Origin: a virus
Direction: 5' to 3' (one strand)
IMG/VR virus record: IMGVR_UViG_3300036832_000699
Span: 1 to 34,762 of that record
Length of the DNA stretch: 34,762 nt
The notes under the pieces are model-generated. The model was not told where the DNA came from, searched no databases, and saw nothing but the letters and a program-made list of their open reading frames with translations. Of this stretch, positions 24,136 through 30,826 are shown in pieces; position 1 is the stretch's first letter, and each line of letters opens with the position of its first letter. Made by a program: the position numbers and the translations under genes.

Positions 24136-24486
24136 ATGAAAGCCCAAGAACTCCAGACCCTACAAACTATGATCGACTTCAGCCGAGCCCTGGAAATCCA
24201 GAAGCCCGGCTGCGACCCCCAACTCAGCATCCGAGTCCGCGCAACCAGCAATCGCATGGACAACGAAATAACCACCAAGGCCGAACTAAGCTGCCGCTAT
24301 TGGGACGGCAACGAGTTCCACACCATCGCCGGTGCCGACTTCGACACCATCATCGCCGAAGTCAACCGAAGGCTTGGTTTCACCGACCAACAGACTATTG
24401 CCCTCGACAAACTACAAACTGCGTTGAAGGCTCTCCCAGCACCAGAGCCGACGTTCGACGAACTCTTTGAGTACCTAGCATCATGA
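24136..24486 (+). CDS. Hypothetical protein (116 aa)
   Basis: It starts MKAQELQTLQTMIDFSRALE, has a beta middle (PQLSIRVRATSNR; AELSCRYWDG) and a helical C-terminus (DKLQTALKALPAPEPTFDEL). AAAGGA lies 10 bases before the ATG. The stop overlaps the next ATG. Unknown family. Confidence 0.65.
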   Translation: MKAQELQTLQTMIDFSRALEIQKPGCDPQLSIRVRATSNRMDNEITTKAELSCRYWDGNEFHTIAGADFDTIIAEVNRRLGFTDQQTIALDKLQTALKALPAPEPTFDELFEYLAS

Positions 24487-24698
24487 CCCGCGCCGAACAA
24501 CTCGCCGAAGCCTATATCCTAACCTCAATGGTGGACCACTATATGATCGGAGTCGTAGAGCCAGTTACCTTTGACGACCTTGAAGCCGCCAAGGCAATCC
24601 TTATCGACTACGACAACGCCGAAAACAACAAAAACAACATCATCAACCTTGCCCTCGACCTCGTCGAACAGCAAGAACGAAAGGAGAGGTTCCGATGA
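24483..24698 (+). CDS. Small helical acidic protein (71 aa)
   Basis: It starts MTRAEQLAEAYILTSMVDHY; all-helical, acidic, ending EQQERKERFR. No strong ribosome site; coupled to the previous gene by ATGA and to the next by ATGA. Confidence 0.6.
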   Translation: MTRAEQLAEAYILTSMVDHYMIGVVEPVTFDDLEAAKAILIDYDNAENNKNNIINLALDLVEQQERKERFR

Positions 24699-24865
24699 CA
24701 ACCGATCTCGAACCCGGTGAAGTCCGCATCATCATCGCGGCCCTAACCGAATACCTGAACAACGAAGGCCCAACCGAAACCGTTGACTCGCCCGATGCCG
24801 ACGCCGAACTCGCTGACCACCTCTTGCGTCGGCTCCGCGGCGACCTGATTCGAGCGGGGAAATAA
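24695..24865 (+). CDS. Small hypothetical protein (56 aa)
   Basis: It starts MTTDLEPGEVRIIIAALTEY and ends LLRRLRGDLIRAGK. GGAGAGGTTCCG-ATG gives a good ribosome site and the start overlaps the previous stop in ATGA. Helical; unknown function. It is the last gene before a 378-base gap. Confidence 0.6.
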   Translation: MTTDLEPGEVRIIIAALTEYLNNEGPTETVDSPDADAELADHLLRRLRGDLIRAGK

Positions 24866-25032
24866 CAGACCTCAGTATCCGCGAGGGTTGTCAGGTCGTG
24901 TTCCCTCGCGGCGGACAAGACGGTGAGTGTCCGACAGCGGTTACGGCGTCAAGAGACATGGTTCCGTAACCAACCCGACAATAACCCCGTCAGCCGGTGG
25001 ACCGATTTATTCCTGTAGGTCGCGACCGGCGG

Positions 25033-25086
25033 CGGAGGCAACAGACAAAGTTGCCTCCGTCACTACCGACTTTATTTTTTTTCTTC
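25033..25086 (+). terminator. Hairpin with delayed T-rich tract, plus strand
   Basis: CGGAGGCAAC / GTTGCCTCCG is a perfect 10-bp stem with a 7-base loop. A T-rich run (TTTATTTTTTTTCTTCTTC) begins about 11 bases after it. The gap is longer than in a classic terminator, so confidence is moderate. Confidence 0.5.
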
Positions 25087-25201
25087 TTCGAGCAGAGCAT
25101 TGGTTATGGACTTTAACTTTCGCGAGGCCCCGGACGGCTCGCTACGCTCGCCAAATACTATGTCTGTCCCAGCAGGGCCAGCCTCGCGCACGACGTCATG
25201 C

Positions 25202-25224
25202 GAAAAAAAAAATTTTCTTCAACC
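25202..25224. repeat. A-tract element, copy 2
   Basis: G-A10-T4-CTTCAACC, nearly the same as 17459-17483. It lies 20 bases before the start codon of the 103-aa gene. Confidence 0.6.
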
Positions 25225-25243
25225 CCAACCAAGGACTCTTACT

Positions 25244-25555
25244 ATGAAAATCTGGTTAATCGACTCCCGAAGCCGAAGCGCAACAAAAAAGCGCTTCCTA
25301 TATTCTTGGCCCACCGTAACCAAACAGACCATAAAAGCCGTCTGGAAAGTCGTCCTCAAAGAAGAAGTCACCAAAAATGACCGCGGTGAATACGCATACC
25401 TATACGATTATCCCAAGGGCCTATCTGACACTGACAAACTAGCCGCCACCAAAATTTTCCACGACTATTGGGCCGAATACGGCTGGGACCTAATACTCGT
25501 GGAAGACGACGCCATCCCAACAAGCGACATGATCCAGAAAGGACCCACCAAATGA
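25244..25555 (+). CDS. Hypothetical protein (103 aa)
   Basis: It starts MKIWLIDSRSRSATKKRFLY with AAGGA 9 bases upstream. It contains WPTVTKQTIKAVWKVVLKEE and YDYPKGLSDTDKLAATKIFH and ends MIQKGPTK. Mixed alpha/beta, no motif recognised. Its stop overlaps the HIRAN gene start in ATGA. Confidence 0.65.
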   Translation: MKIWLIDSRSRSATKKRFLYSWPTVTKQTIKAVWKVVLKEEVTKNDRGEYAYLYDYPKGLSDTDKLAATKIFHDYWAEYGWDLILVEDDAIPTSDMIQKGPTK

Positions 25556-25935
25556 CCATCAAAACCCGAACCTATCCTATCGTCGGTGCCCATTTCCGGC
25601 CCCCCGCAGAGATCCTTCTAAAAGTTGCTCCCGTCGGAACCCGGCTATGGCTAACCCCTGAGCCTATGAACCCATTCGACCCGAACGCCATCGCCGTCCA
25701 CTGCGACTTGGACGGCCCCCTAACTCTCAACAAAGTCCGCGAAGCCCTCTTAGCTTCCGGCAATACCGACTGGGTAAATAAGTCCTATATTCAAATCGGC
25801 TACCTTCCCAGACCTATCGCCAAGTCGCTAAAAGAGCGCGGCTTCGACAGCGAACACTCAGCCGAACTCTACTACCCATTCGGATCAAACCTTCCTCATG
25901 CCAAATTCGACTTCGACGACCCCGACAAGGAATAA
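25552..25935 (+). CDS. Stand-alone HIRAN-domain protein
   Basis: This 127-aa protein matches the HIRAN pattern: YPIVGAHFRPP (8-18), TRLWLTPEPMNPFDPNAIAV (30-49, the hallmark E-P-x-N-P-x-D-x-N-A-I-x-V) and IGYLPRPIAKSL (82-93). In eukaryotic HLTF the domain binds 3' DNA ends; in bacteria and phages it is usually linked to DNA repair or damaged-DNA recognition. Here it is a separate small protein with an acidic tail (FDFDDPDKE). AAAGGA lies 8 bases before the ATG. It probably acts in phage DNA replication or repair with the nuclease/ATPase pair at 32.5-34.8 kb. Confidence 0.85.
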   Translation: MTIKTRTYPIVGAHFRPPAEILLKVAPVGTRLWLTPEPMNPFDPNAIAVHCDLDGPLTLNKVREALLASGNTDWVNKSYIQIGYLPRPIAKSLKERGFDSEHSAELYYPFGSNLPHAKFDFDDPDKE

Positions 25936-25939
25936 ACCC

Positions 25940-26194
25940 ATGAAAGAACCAAAGGTGTTCAAGTCACCGGATAACGGCCGACTCGCACTGAAATTAGCCA
26001 ATTGGCTAGTTTCCCACAACTACGCCTGCGTCTTACTAGAGACTGACGACGGTGTAATAACAATAACCTACACCGAGGACCACGGTGAGGGTCAAATCTG
26101 GCCGTCAATCCGCATCAACGCCGGCTCTATGATCTGGCCCAAGCAAAGTCCCCTAGACTTAATGCTAGCCTTCCTAGAAGGAAAGGACCTATAA
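25940..26194 (+). CDS. Hypothetical protein (84 aa)
   Basis: It starts MKEPKVFKSPDNGRLALKLA with AAGGA 9 bases upstream. A helix is followed by beta strands (ACVLLETDDGVITITYTEDH). It ends LAFLEGKDL. Follows the HIRAN gene by 4 bases; no family known. Confidence 0.6.
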   Translation: MKEPKVFKSPDNGRLALKLANWLVSHNYACVLLETDDGVITITYTEDHGEGQIWPSIRINAGSMIWPKQSPLDLMLAFLEGKDL

Positions 26195-26380
26195 ATGCAG
26201 ATCGAACTGGATATCCAAGAACGCGAAGTCATCAAACAATACGCCAAACAAATGTTTGCTCTCTTCCGTCGCGAACTCAACGACCGTAACGCAACCGGCG
26301 CTGACGCCATGAGTTTGGCGTTCTGGGAACGTCTCGCCACCAAAATGGACCCTAACAGAAAGAGCCAAAACCATGCCTAA
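26195..26380 (+). CDS. Small helical protein (61 aa)
   Basis: It starts MQIELDIQEREVIKQYAKQM with AAAGGA 7 bases upstream and directly follows the previous stop. It is helical and charged, ending MDPNRKSQNHA. The end overlaps the next gene by 8 bases. Confidence 0.6.
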   Translation: MQIELDIQEREVIKQYAKQMFALFRRELNDRNATGADAMSLAFWERLATKMDPNRKSQNHA

Positions 26381-26858
26381 CATCATAACAATAGACCCAA
26401 CAACCCAAACCATCGCCAACCTCGCCGCCCCAACCGACTCCGACCAATTCTTACAGCTGACTCACGACTACATCGGCAGCCGCGACCTAGATCACGGCAC
26501 CATCGCCGTCAATTGGCCCCGCGCCGGTTACAGACTGTGCATAATCGTCTATGGACAAGGACTCCTCGGTGGTCCCCAAACTACAACCCAGTACTTCGCC
26601 ATCAATCGTCAACTCTACAACGGACGTGCTATACTATACGCTGCCGACCCCCACGGTGAAACGACTTCCATCTCGCAAACTCTTATCGACATCCTTAGTG
26701 AGCACGCCCACCTAACATGGATAAGTTCTCCCGAAGCCGTCGAAAACCTAATAACCCTCGGTGAAATCGACCGCCCCATAACCACTATCAACGACGCCAT
26801 AATTTGGCAATGGTCAAACCCAGAGAAAGAGACCCAAGAAGAAGGTGGCCTCCGATGA
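26373..26858 (+). CDS. DUF3846-like hypothetical protein (161 aa)
   Basis: It starts MPNIITIDPTTQTIANLAAP and has YRLCIIVYGQGLLGGPQTTT, YFAINRQLYNGRAILYAADP and HGET. This order (beta start, central glycine turn, 'N-G-x-A-x-x-Y-x-x-D-x-x-G') recalls the DUF3846 proteins of phages, a weak recollection. No catalytic motif. Overlaps both neighbours, the next in ATGA. Confidence 0.6.
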   Translation: MPNIITIDPTTQTIANLAAPTDSDQFLQLTHDYIGSRDLDHGTIAVNWPRAGYRLCIIVYGQGLLGGPQTTTQYFAINRQLYNGRAILYAADPHGETTSISQTLIDILSEHAHLTWISSPEAVENLITLGEIDRPITTINDAIIWQWSNPEKETQEEGGLR

Positions 26859-27055
26859 TGACCCACGAAGAAGCAATCGAACGAGCCAATAAAATCTGGC
26901 CCAACACAAAGTTCATCCTAACACCCGACCGTCATACCGACCGTTGGTGGGTCGATCTCGTACCCCTATCGGGGCGCGAAACCCACATGCTCGACGGCAA
27001 CGGTCACACCTGTTGCCACGAACAATGCGCGAGACTAGAGCGCAAAAGGACATGA
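26855..27055 (+). CDS. Small hypothetical protein with Cys/His cluster (66 aa)
   Basis: It starts MMTHEEAIERANKIWPNTKF. The C-terminal GHTCCHEQCARLERKRT has a C-C-H-x2-C cluster that might bind metal. AAGGTGG lies about 8 bases before the ATG, which overlaps the previous stop in ATGA. Confidence 0.6.
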   Translation: MMTHEEAIERANKIWPNTKFILTPDRHTDRWWVDLVPLSGRETHMLDGNGHTCCHEQCARLERKRT

Positions 27056-27057
27056 CA

Positions 27058-27369
27058 ATGGAAGACGACGACATCAACCGTCACCCTGGCATCAATAGCG
27101 ACCTAATAAGAATCTACTTCGAGAGAGGCGACATAAAGTCCCTAACCTCTCTATTCGACTTCCTCCGCCGAACAACCCTTCGAGCCGAAAGCCTAAGCAG
27201 AGCTTATCAGTCTCAAATGGTCGAACTCCATCGACGCCTCGAAGACATACGAATGGGCGCTAACGTAAAGAAGAAACAACCGATAGAACCAACGAGTCCC
27301 GAACCCCCGCAAACCAAACCGACGGTAGCGCGAAAGCCCAAAGGAAAAGTTATCGACATCGACCTCTAA
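27058..27369 (+). CDS. Hypothetical protein with C-terminal VIDIDL tag (103 aa)
   Basis: It starts MEDDDINRHPGINSDLIRIY at the ATG with AAAAGGA 7 bases upstream; the ATG at 27052 overlaps the previous stop but touches the ribosome site. A helical domain (about 1-65, SLTSLFDFLRRTTLRAESLS) is followed by a Pro/Lys/Thr linker and KGKVIDIDL at the end. This is the clearest example of globular part, flexible linker and terminal tag. Function unknown. Confidence 0.7.
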   Translation: MEDDDINRHPGINSDLIRIYFERGDIKSLTSLFDFLRRTTLRAESLSRAYQSQMVELHRRLEDIRMGANVKKKQPIEPTSPEPPQTKPTVARKPKGKVIDIDL

Positions 27370-27382
27370 ATCGGAGAACATT

Positions 27383-27517
27383 ATGACAAACATAACTCGC
27401 CTAGCTTACGCCAACGCTATCAGCCGACAACCAAAGCGCATATGGCTGCGGCCGTGGTGGCCCGCCATAATCATCTTGGCCTACCTACTGGGCATACTAA
27501 CGGCGATAGTGACTTGA
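27383..27517 (+). CDS. Tiny single-pass membrane peptide (44 aa)
   Basis: It starts MTNITRLAYANAISRQPKRI and has WLRPWWPAIIILAYLLGILT as a membrane helix near its C-terminus. The basic segment before the helix predicts the N-terminus inside. GGAGAACATT-ATG is a good ribosome site. A non-coding palindrome cluster follows. Confidence 0.65.
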   Translation: MTNITRLAYANAISRQPKRIWLRPWWPAIIILAYLLGILTAIVT

Positions 27518-27531
27518 CCCAAGTTGTAAAC

Positions 27532-27575
27532 GGAAAGCGGCATACAATCTGGCTGCCGGAAGGTATGCCGCTTCC
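27532..27575. repeat. Long palindrome containing the 32-bp dispersed repeat, copy 2
   Basis: GGAAAGCGGCATAC / GTATGCCGCTTCC pair over 13 bp with one bulged A around a 17-base centre. Positions 27538-27569 match 17507-17538 at 27 of 32 sites. Further GTATGCC(G) copies follow at 27600 and a GTATGC at 27641. The 177-base gap (27518-27694) holds no other feature. Confidence 0.7.
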
Positions 27576-27694
27576 AGCCATCCCCCGAAAAAAAAGAGGG
27601 TATGCCGCCAAAAAGCTCTTGCACCCCTCCGCGCATCATGGTATGCTTACCGCACAATAGGCAAGAACCATACGGACCGTAATAGGAACCCCCA

Positions 27695-28039
27695 ATGGAC
27701 CTCAACCCAACTACTAATCCACAAGCCCAGCAAGCCTTAAGTCGCAAATACGGCAACGCCAGCATAATATTACTCCCTCTCGACAACGGCGACATTGCCG
27801 TATTCGACCGCAGCTTCCAATTACACACTATCTTAGATAGTTCTGACGAATCAATCTCTTTCGACCAAATAGCATCCCTAAGCAAAATCTTTTTCGCCAA
27901 ATTAACCTCCCGCGCAGCCGAAGCCAAGTTCTATGGCGAACCAAACGACCGCGCCTACGCTACCGACCTCAAAGCCAATCGCACACCCAAATTCGAGAAA
28001 CGAGCAACCCGCGGCACCGTTATCGACATTACCCTCTGA
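27695..28039 (+). CDS. Hypothetical protein with C-terminal VIDITL tag (114 aa)
   Basis: It starts MDLNPTTNPQAQQALSRKYG with AGGA about 7 bases upstream. It has a small beta domain (ASIILLPLDNGDIAVFDRSF), a helical part and a basic linker (KANRTPKFEKRATRG) before VIDITL. It follows the palindrome cluster and so may be the first gene of a new transcript. No family known. Confidence 0.7.
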   Translation: MDLNPTTNPQAQQALSRKYGNASIILLPLDNGDIAVFDRSFQLHTILDSSDESISFDQIASLSKIFFAKLTSRAAEAKFYGEPNDRAYATDLKANRTPKFEKRATRGTVIDITL

Positions 28040-28063
28040 GAGAAGAAATGAAAAGGAAGGCCA

Positions 28064-28144
28064 ATGTTTCGACGCCACGAGCCAGAAATCATCCTGGCGA
28101 CAGTGCTTCTCGTGTGCCTGCTCGCAATAGCCAGCCACCTATGA
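28064..28144 (+). CDS. Micro-ORF: 26-aa membrane peptide
   Basis: It starts MFRRHEPEIILATVLLVCLL and ends AIASHL. AAGGAAGGCCA-ATG is a good ribosome site, and the stop overlaps the next micro-ORF in ATGA. A competing frame starting at 28048 (GAGAG upstream) would skip this peptide and give a 57-aa protein ending in the zinc ribbon. Both readings are possible. Confidence 0.4.
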   Translation: MFRRHEPEIILATVLLVCLLAIASHL

Positions 28145-28221
28145 AACGCTACTGTCCGTATTGTGACGACAACACAACCGACAACCTATGCTGCCCGCAA
28201 TGCGGACACCAAACACAATAA
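28141..28221 (+). CDS. Micro-ORF: zinc-ribbon peptide (26 aa, or 57 aa from 28048)
   Basis: It starts MKRYCPYCDDNTTDNLCCPQ and ends CGHQTQ. The C-P-x-C ... C-P-x-C-G-H pattern is a textbook zinc ribbon. The 26-aa version has no ribosome site of its own and would rely on coupling with the membrane peptide; the 57-aa version starts at the ATG at 28048 in the same frame with GAGAGAAGAA upstream. The metal site is clear, the start is not. Confidence 0.55.
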   Translation: MKRYCPYCDDNTTDNLCCPQCGHQTQ

Positions 28222-28236
28222 GTGAGGACTCATAAC

Positions 28237-28524
28237 ATGAGCGAACTAACAATAACTCGCAAAATCTCTTTCGAAGAAGCAGTCGACAAAGAAGCTCGCC
28301 ACATCATAACCCAAATGATCGAAGCTGAGTTGGACAAACAAAACCTCCCCCTGCCAAAAGAATCAAGCCTAAACATCCACATCGACCAAGTCCTGAAATC
28401 GCGTCCCGACATCATCGAAAAAGCCAAACAGCGCGTGGACGCCCGACTCGACGCCCACACCGAAAGCCTCCGCCAAATCGGCGTCAAGCTTGAAATAATC
28501 CGCGCAATCGAGATAACCCTCTAG
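28237..28524 (+). CDS. Helical hypothetical protein ending AIEITL (95 aa)
   Basis: It starts MSELTITRKISFEEAVDKEA with AGGA about 10 bases upstream; an in-frame GTG at 28222 lacks a ribosome site. It is helical and charged. The last residues RAIEITL resemble the VIDITL tag with one acid swapped and no glycine linker, so this may be a variant or chance. Stop is TAG. Confidence 0.65.
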   Translation: MSELTITRKISFEEAVDKEARHIITQMIEAELDKQNLPLPKESSLNIHIDQVLKSRPDIIEKAKQRVDARLDAHTESLRQIGVKLEIIRAIEITL

Positions 28525-28536
28525 GAGCGTTACACA

Positions 28537-28749
28537 GTGCAAGAAGGTTGGACAATTCAGGCAATCAGAGCCGCGGTACGAGACGGAAGGCTGGGAAAGA
28601 CATTCAGCCCGTCCGACGTAAATCGCGCCATCAAGATTACCTACGCCGACATATTCCTGCCAAAACATCGCGTGGGCAACCCCGGAAAGCGTTTCACAGA
28701 ACTATTTGTACGACTCAGCCAGCGACCCTCAACTTACAGTCTCCGATGA
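28537..28749 (+). CDS. Small basic protein, possible winged-helix DNA binder (70 aa)
   Basis: The start is GTG with TAGGAG about 9 bases upstream. The sequence (GWTIQAIRAAVRDGRLGKTF, SPSDVNRAI, FLPKHRVGNPGKRFTELFVR) has the shape of a winged helix: two helices, then a basic loop and strand. A DNA-binding function is likely. Its end overlaps an ORF on the other strand (28715-28960). Confidence 0.65.
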   Translation: MQEGWTIQAIRAAVRDGRLGKTFSPSDVNRAIKITYADIFLPKHRVGNPGKRFTELFVRLSQRPSTYSLR

Positions 28750-28960
28750 CAACCTTATTGGCGTTTCCCGCAATGTGCGTCCATAAAGCCAAAGCTGCCC
28801 GGACCATGTCGGTCTGCTGCTTGGCAACATTGCCCCCTCCAAGCCCAACGGACGGCGTAACGGTCCGGTCCCCCGTTGCTGGGTGGCGAGGAGCCACGCC
28901 AGTAGCCAACTGCACTGCAAATATGGCATCAGCAGTACAGTCAAAGTGTGTGCATAGCAC
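28715..28960 (-). CDS. Possible antisense ORF (81 aa), doubtful
   Basis: In the 337-base gap (28750-29086) the minus strand holds a frame reading IFAVQLATGVAPRHPATGDR ... QQTDMVRAALALWTHIAGNA, more protein-like than the plus frames. It starts with GTG and has no clear ribosome site, and overlaps the end of the plus-strand gene by 35 bases. The competing plus frame (28746-29051, MTTLLAFPAM...) is coupled by ATGA but has Cys-rich, shadow-like composition. Either could be real; nothing else is seen in the gap. Confidence 0.3.
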   Translation of the reverse strand: MLCTHFDCTADAIFAVQLATGVAPRHPATGDRTVTPSVGLGGGNVAKQQTDMVRAALALWTHIAGNANKVVIGDCKLRVAG

Positions 28961-29086
28961 CCGCAGGCACAGCTATATCTCGGTATGGGGCCAGCAACAC
29001 GTTGCCATATGCGACGCTGGCCTCTCCACGACAAAAAAAGACAAACAGTGACCGCAATCTAACCCCCAAACAAAGGAAACTTTGTT

Positions 29087-30091
29087 ATGCGTGACCCCAA
29101 GACCGAAGCCTACTTAAATCGTAGTAAGAGCAAGTGGGAATACAAAGCTAAGGTTGACTTTGACAAAATAGACCTCAAACATAGTGCCGAAAACCCCGCG
29201 CGACTTGCTGCCAAAATTGACGAGGATCGCGCCATACACTACGGACTTGAGATGGAAGCTGGTGTCGAATTTCCCGCCATAGTATTGCTAACTCCTAGTG
29301 ACAACGGCAAGTTCCCTTATGACGTTGCGACTGGGATGCACCGTATCGAGGGCGCACTTTGCGCCCGAAAGACCGGCTTCGACGCTTACGTCGTCACCGA
29401 ACCTGATGCGTATCGTCGTGAAGTCATCATTCGCCAACTCAATACCCTAGAGGGTCGTGGCGTCACGGTTCGTGAAAGCATCTTGCAGGTCATTGCTCTT
29501 CACGAGAAGTTTCCCGAAAAATCCCTGACAGCCCTATCTAAAGATTGGGGACTCAAATTCAGTGCAATTTCGGCTGCGTGGCGTGCTGAAGCGGCGCGCA
29601 AACGAGCCCTAAACGCAGGATACAATCTCGACCGTATGAGAGTTGGGCAAACTGTAGCAACAATGCTGAATACAATTCACAGTGACCGAGTATTCACAAA
29701 AGTCCTCGAACTCATCCAAGAACACAACCCAAACGCTACTATTATCGACGAACTCTGCAAAAGGCTCCGCTCCGTTCGCGACGAGAACGACGCCATCGGC
29801 ATAGTTAACCAGTATCGCGAAGGAGAAATTGAAAAAGCTGAGCGCACCCGCGCCCGCCACGGTCGCGTCAATACGATACCCGCAACCAAACTTATCGCGA
29901 ACGCTCGACGCTTCAACAACGCTGTCGCCAAGGGACTCGAACATCTATACCTGTCGTCACTTACGACTCCCGCAACCCGAACGGCTGTTGTTACTCTCGA
30001 AGAACTTATCGCCAACGCCAAGCGCGTTCTAAATGAAGTCGAACGCATCGAGAAGCTCCGCAACGTCGACAAAGACCGAAACGTAGCCTAA
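29087..30091 (+). CDS. ParB-like protein (ParB/sulfiredoxin fold plus HTH)
   Basis: This 334-aa protein shows a ParB-type N-terminal fold: NPARLAAKIDED (36-47), FPAIVLLTP (62-70), YDVATGMHRIEGALCARKTG (78-97, corresponding to the G-x-x-R box) and AYVVTEPDAY. An HTH-like region follows (SLTALSKDWGLKFSAISAAW, 146-165), then a long helical C-terminus with basic stretches. ParB-fold phage proteins act in DNA binding, transcription or nicking; plasmid-style partition is not suggested, as no ParA is present. AAAGGA lies about 10 bases before the ATG. It is followed by a zinc-ribbon protein, perhaps a partner. Confidence 0.8.
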   Translation: MRDPKTEAYLNRSKSKWEYKAKVDFDKIDLKHSAENPARLAAKIDEDRAIHYGLEMEAGVEFPAIVLLTPSDNGKFPYDVATGMHRIEGALCARKTGFDAYVVTEPDAYRREVIIRQLNTLEGRGVTVRESILQVIALHEKFPEKSLTALSKDWGLKFSAISAAWRAEAARKRALNAGYNLDRMRVGQTVATMLNTIHSDRVFTKVLELIQEHNPNATIIDELCKRLRSVRDENDAIGIVNQYREGEIEKAERTRARHGRVNTIPATKLIANARRFNNAVAKGLEHLYLSSLTTPATRTAVVTLEELIANAKRVLNEVERIEKLRNVDKDRNVA

Positions 30092-30127
30092 AAATAAACC
30101 CCCAAAGAGTCCAAAGAGGCTTTCTCT

Positions 30128-30826
30128 ATGAGTTGGCAATCCGACATATACAAAATCCTGCTGGACGGACAGTTACACCAACTGTCTGACCTTTTTTCAG
30201 TCGTAGAACCCCAAATCAAGATGCATCACGCGTACCGACGCGTAGCCGCAGCCCGCCTAACTGAGCGTCCCGAGGAAAAGATGGGCACAGTTGAGGCAAA
30301 ATGGAACCTATTTGCCGTGACTCTCAGTCAGATGCAAATTGAGTGCAACTCATCTAACAAGAACTATTTTCTACGCGATCCCAAGAACTCTGTCAAATTA
30401 AAATCACCTGGAAGCTGCCCTAAATGTGGGACCCCAGCATACCGTATCGGCTGGTATGGCAGCAACAAGACGTCCGCGCTACATTGTAAAAACTGCCAAA
30501 TAAAGTTTGCAGCGACACTAAGCCCTAGACCCTACAAAAGAACCAAACCCAAAGTTGAACCCAAACCTGAACCTAGAGCTGAAGTCATCAATTACGTCGA
30601 TCATGGCTTCCACGAGAACCTATTTATGACTATCATGGAAGCTGCCAAATTGGGCGAAGACCTACACCTAAGTCCAACCGACGTAGCTGTGCTGTCATGT
30701 GTTGGCGACATTCGCGCCAGGGCCTTAAAAGAGGGCCACAGGATAACCGAAACTGACTTCCATCGTCCGCCCGCGTTAGGTAACAGTAACATAGTCCTGC
30801 TTAAAAGAAAAAAGGAATTGCGATGA
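30128..30826 (+). CDS. Zinc-ribbon hypothetical protein (232 aa)
   Basis: It starts MSWQSDIYKILLDGQLHQLS, an N-terminal helical part like a winged helix (about 1-75). A zinc ribbon follows: C97-P-K-C100-G ... C120-K-N-C123, then a Lys/Pro linker (KRTKPKVEPKPEPRAE) and a helical C-terminus (LFMTIMEAAKLGEDLHLSPT). The combination suggests a DNA-binding regulator. It lies 36 bases after the ParB-like gene; its stop overlaps the next start in ATGA. No family is recognised. Confidence 0.7.
   Translation: MSWQSDIYKILLDGQLHQLSDLFSVVEPQIKMHHAYRRVAAARLTERPEEKMGTVEAKWNLFAVTLSQMQIECNSSNKNYFLRDPKNSVKLKSPGSCPKCGTPAYRIGWYGSNKTSALHCKNCQIKFAATLSPRPYKRTKPKVEPKPEPRAEVINYVDHGFHENLFMTIMEAAKLGEDLHLSPTDVAVLSCVGDIRARALKEGHRITETDFHRPPALGNSNIVLLKRKKELR

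Larger units (their letters stand above)
24866..25243. other. Structured non-coding gap in the early cassette (378 bases)
   Basis: No credible gene is seen. It holds an inverted repeat CCGCGAGGG / CCCTCGCGG (24879-24887 / 24903-24911), a perfect 10-bp hairpin (25033-25059) followed by a T-rich tract, a long-range inverted repeat CGCGAGGC / GCCTCGCG (25121-25128 / 25181-25188), and the A10T4 element at 25202. The combination suggests termination followed by a new start of transcription, or a structured RNA. Confidence 0.6.

Noticed and set aside
24927-25247. 106-aa plus-strand frame in the structured gap
   Set aside because: No ribosome site, Cys/Arg-rich shadow composition, and it reads through the hairpins, T-tract and A-tract.
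27442-27660. 72-aa plus-strand frame across the palindrome cluster
   Set aside because: It overlaps the membrane-peptide gene out of frame, and most of it is translation of the GTATGCC palindromes.
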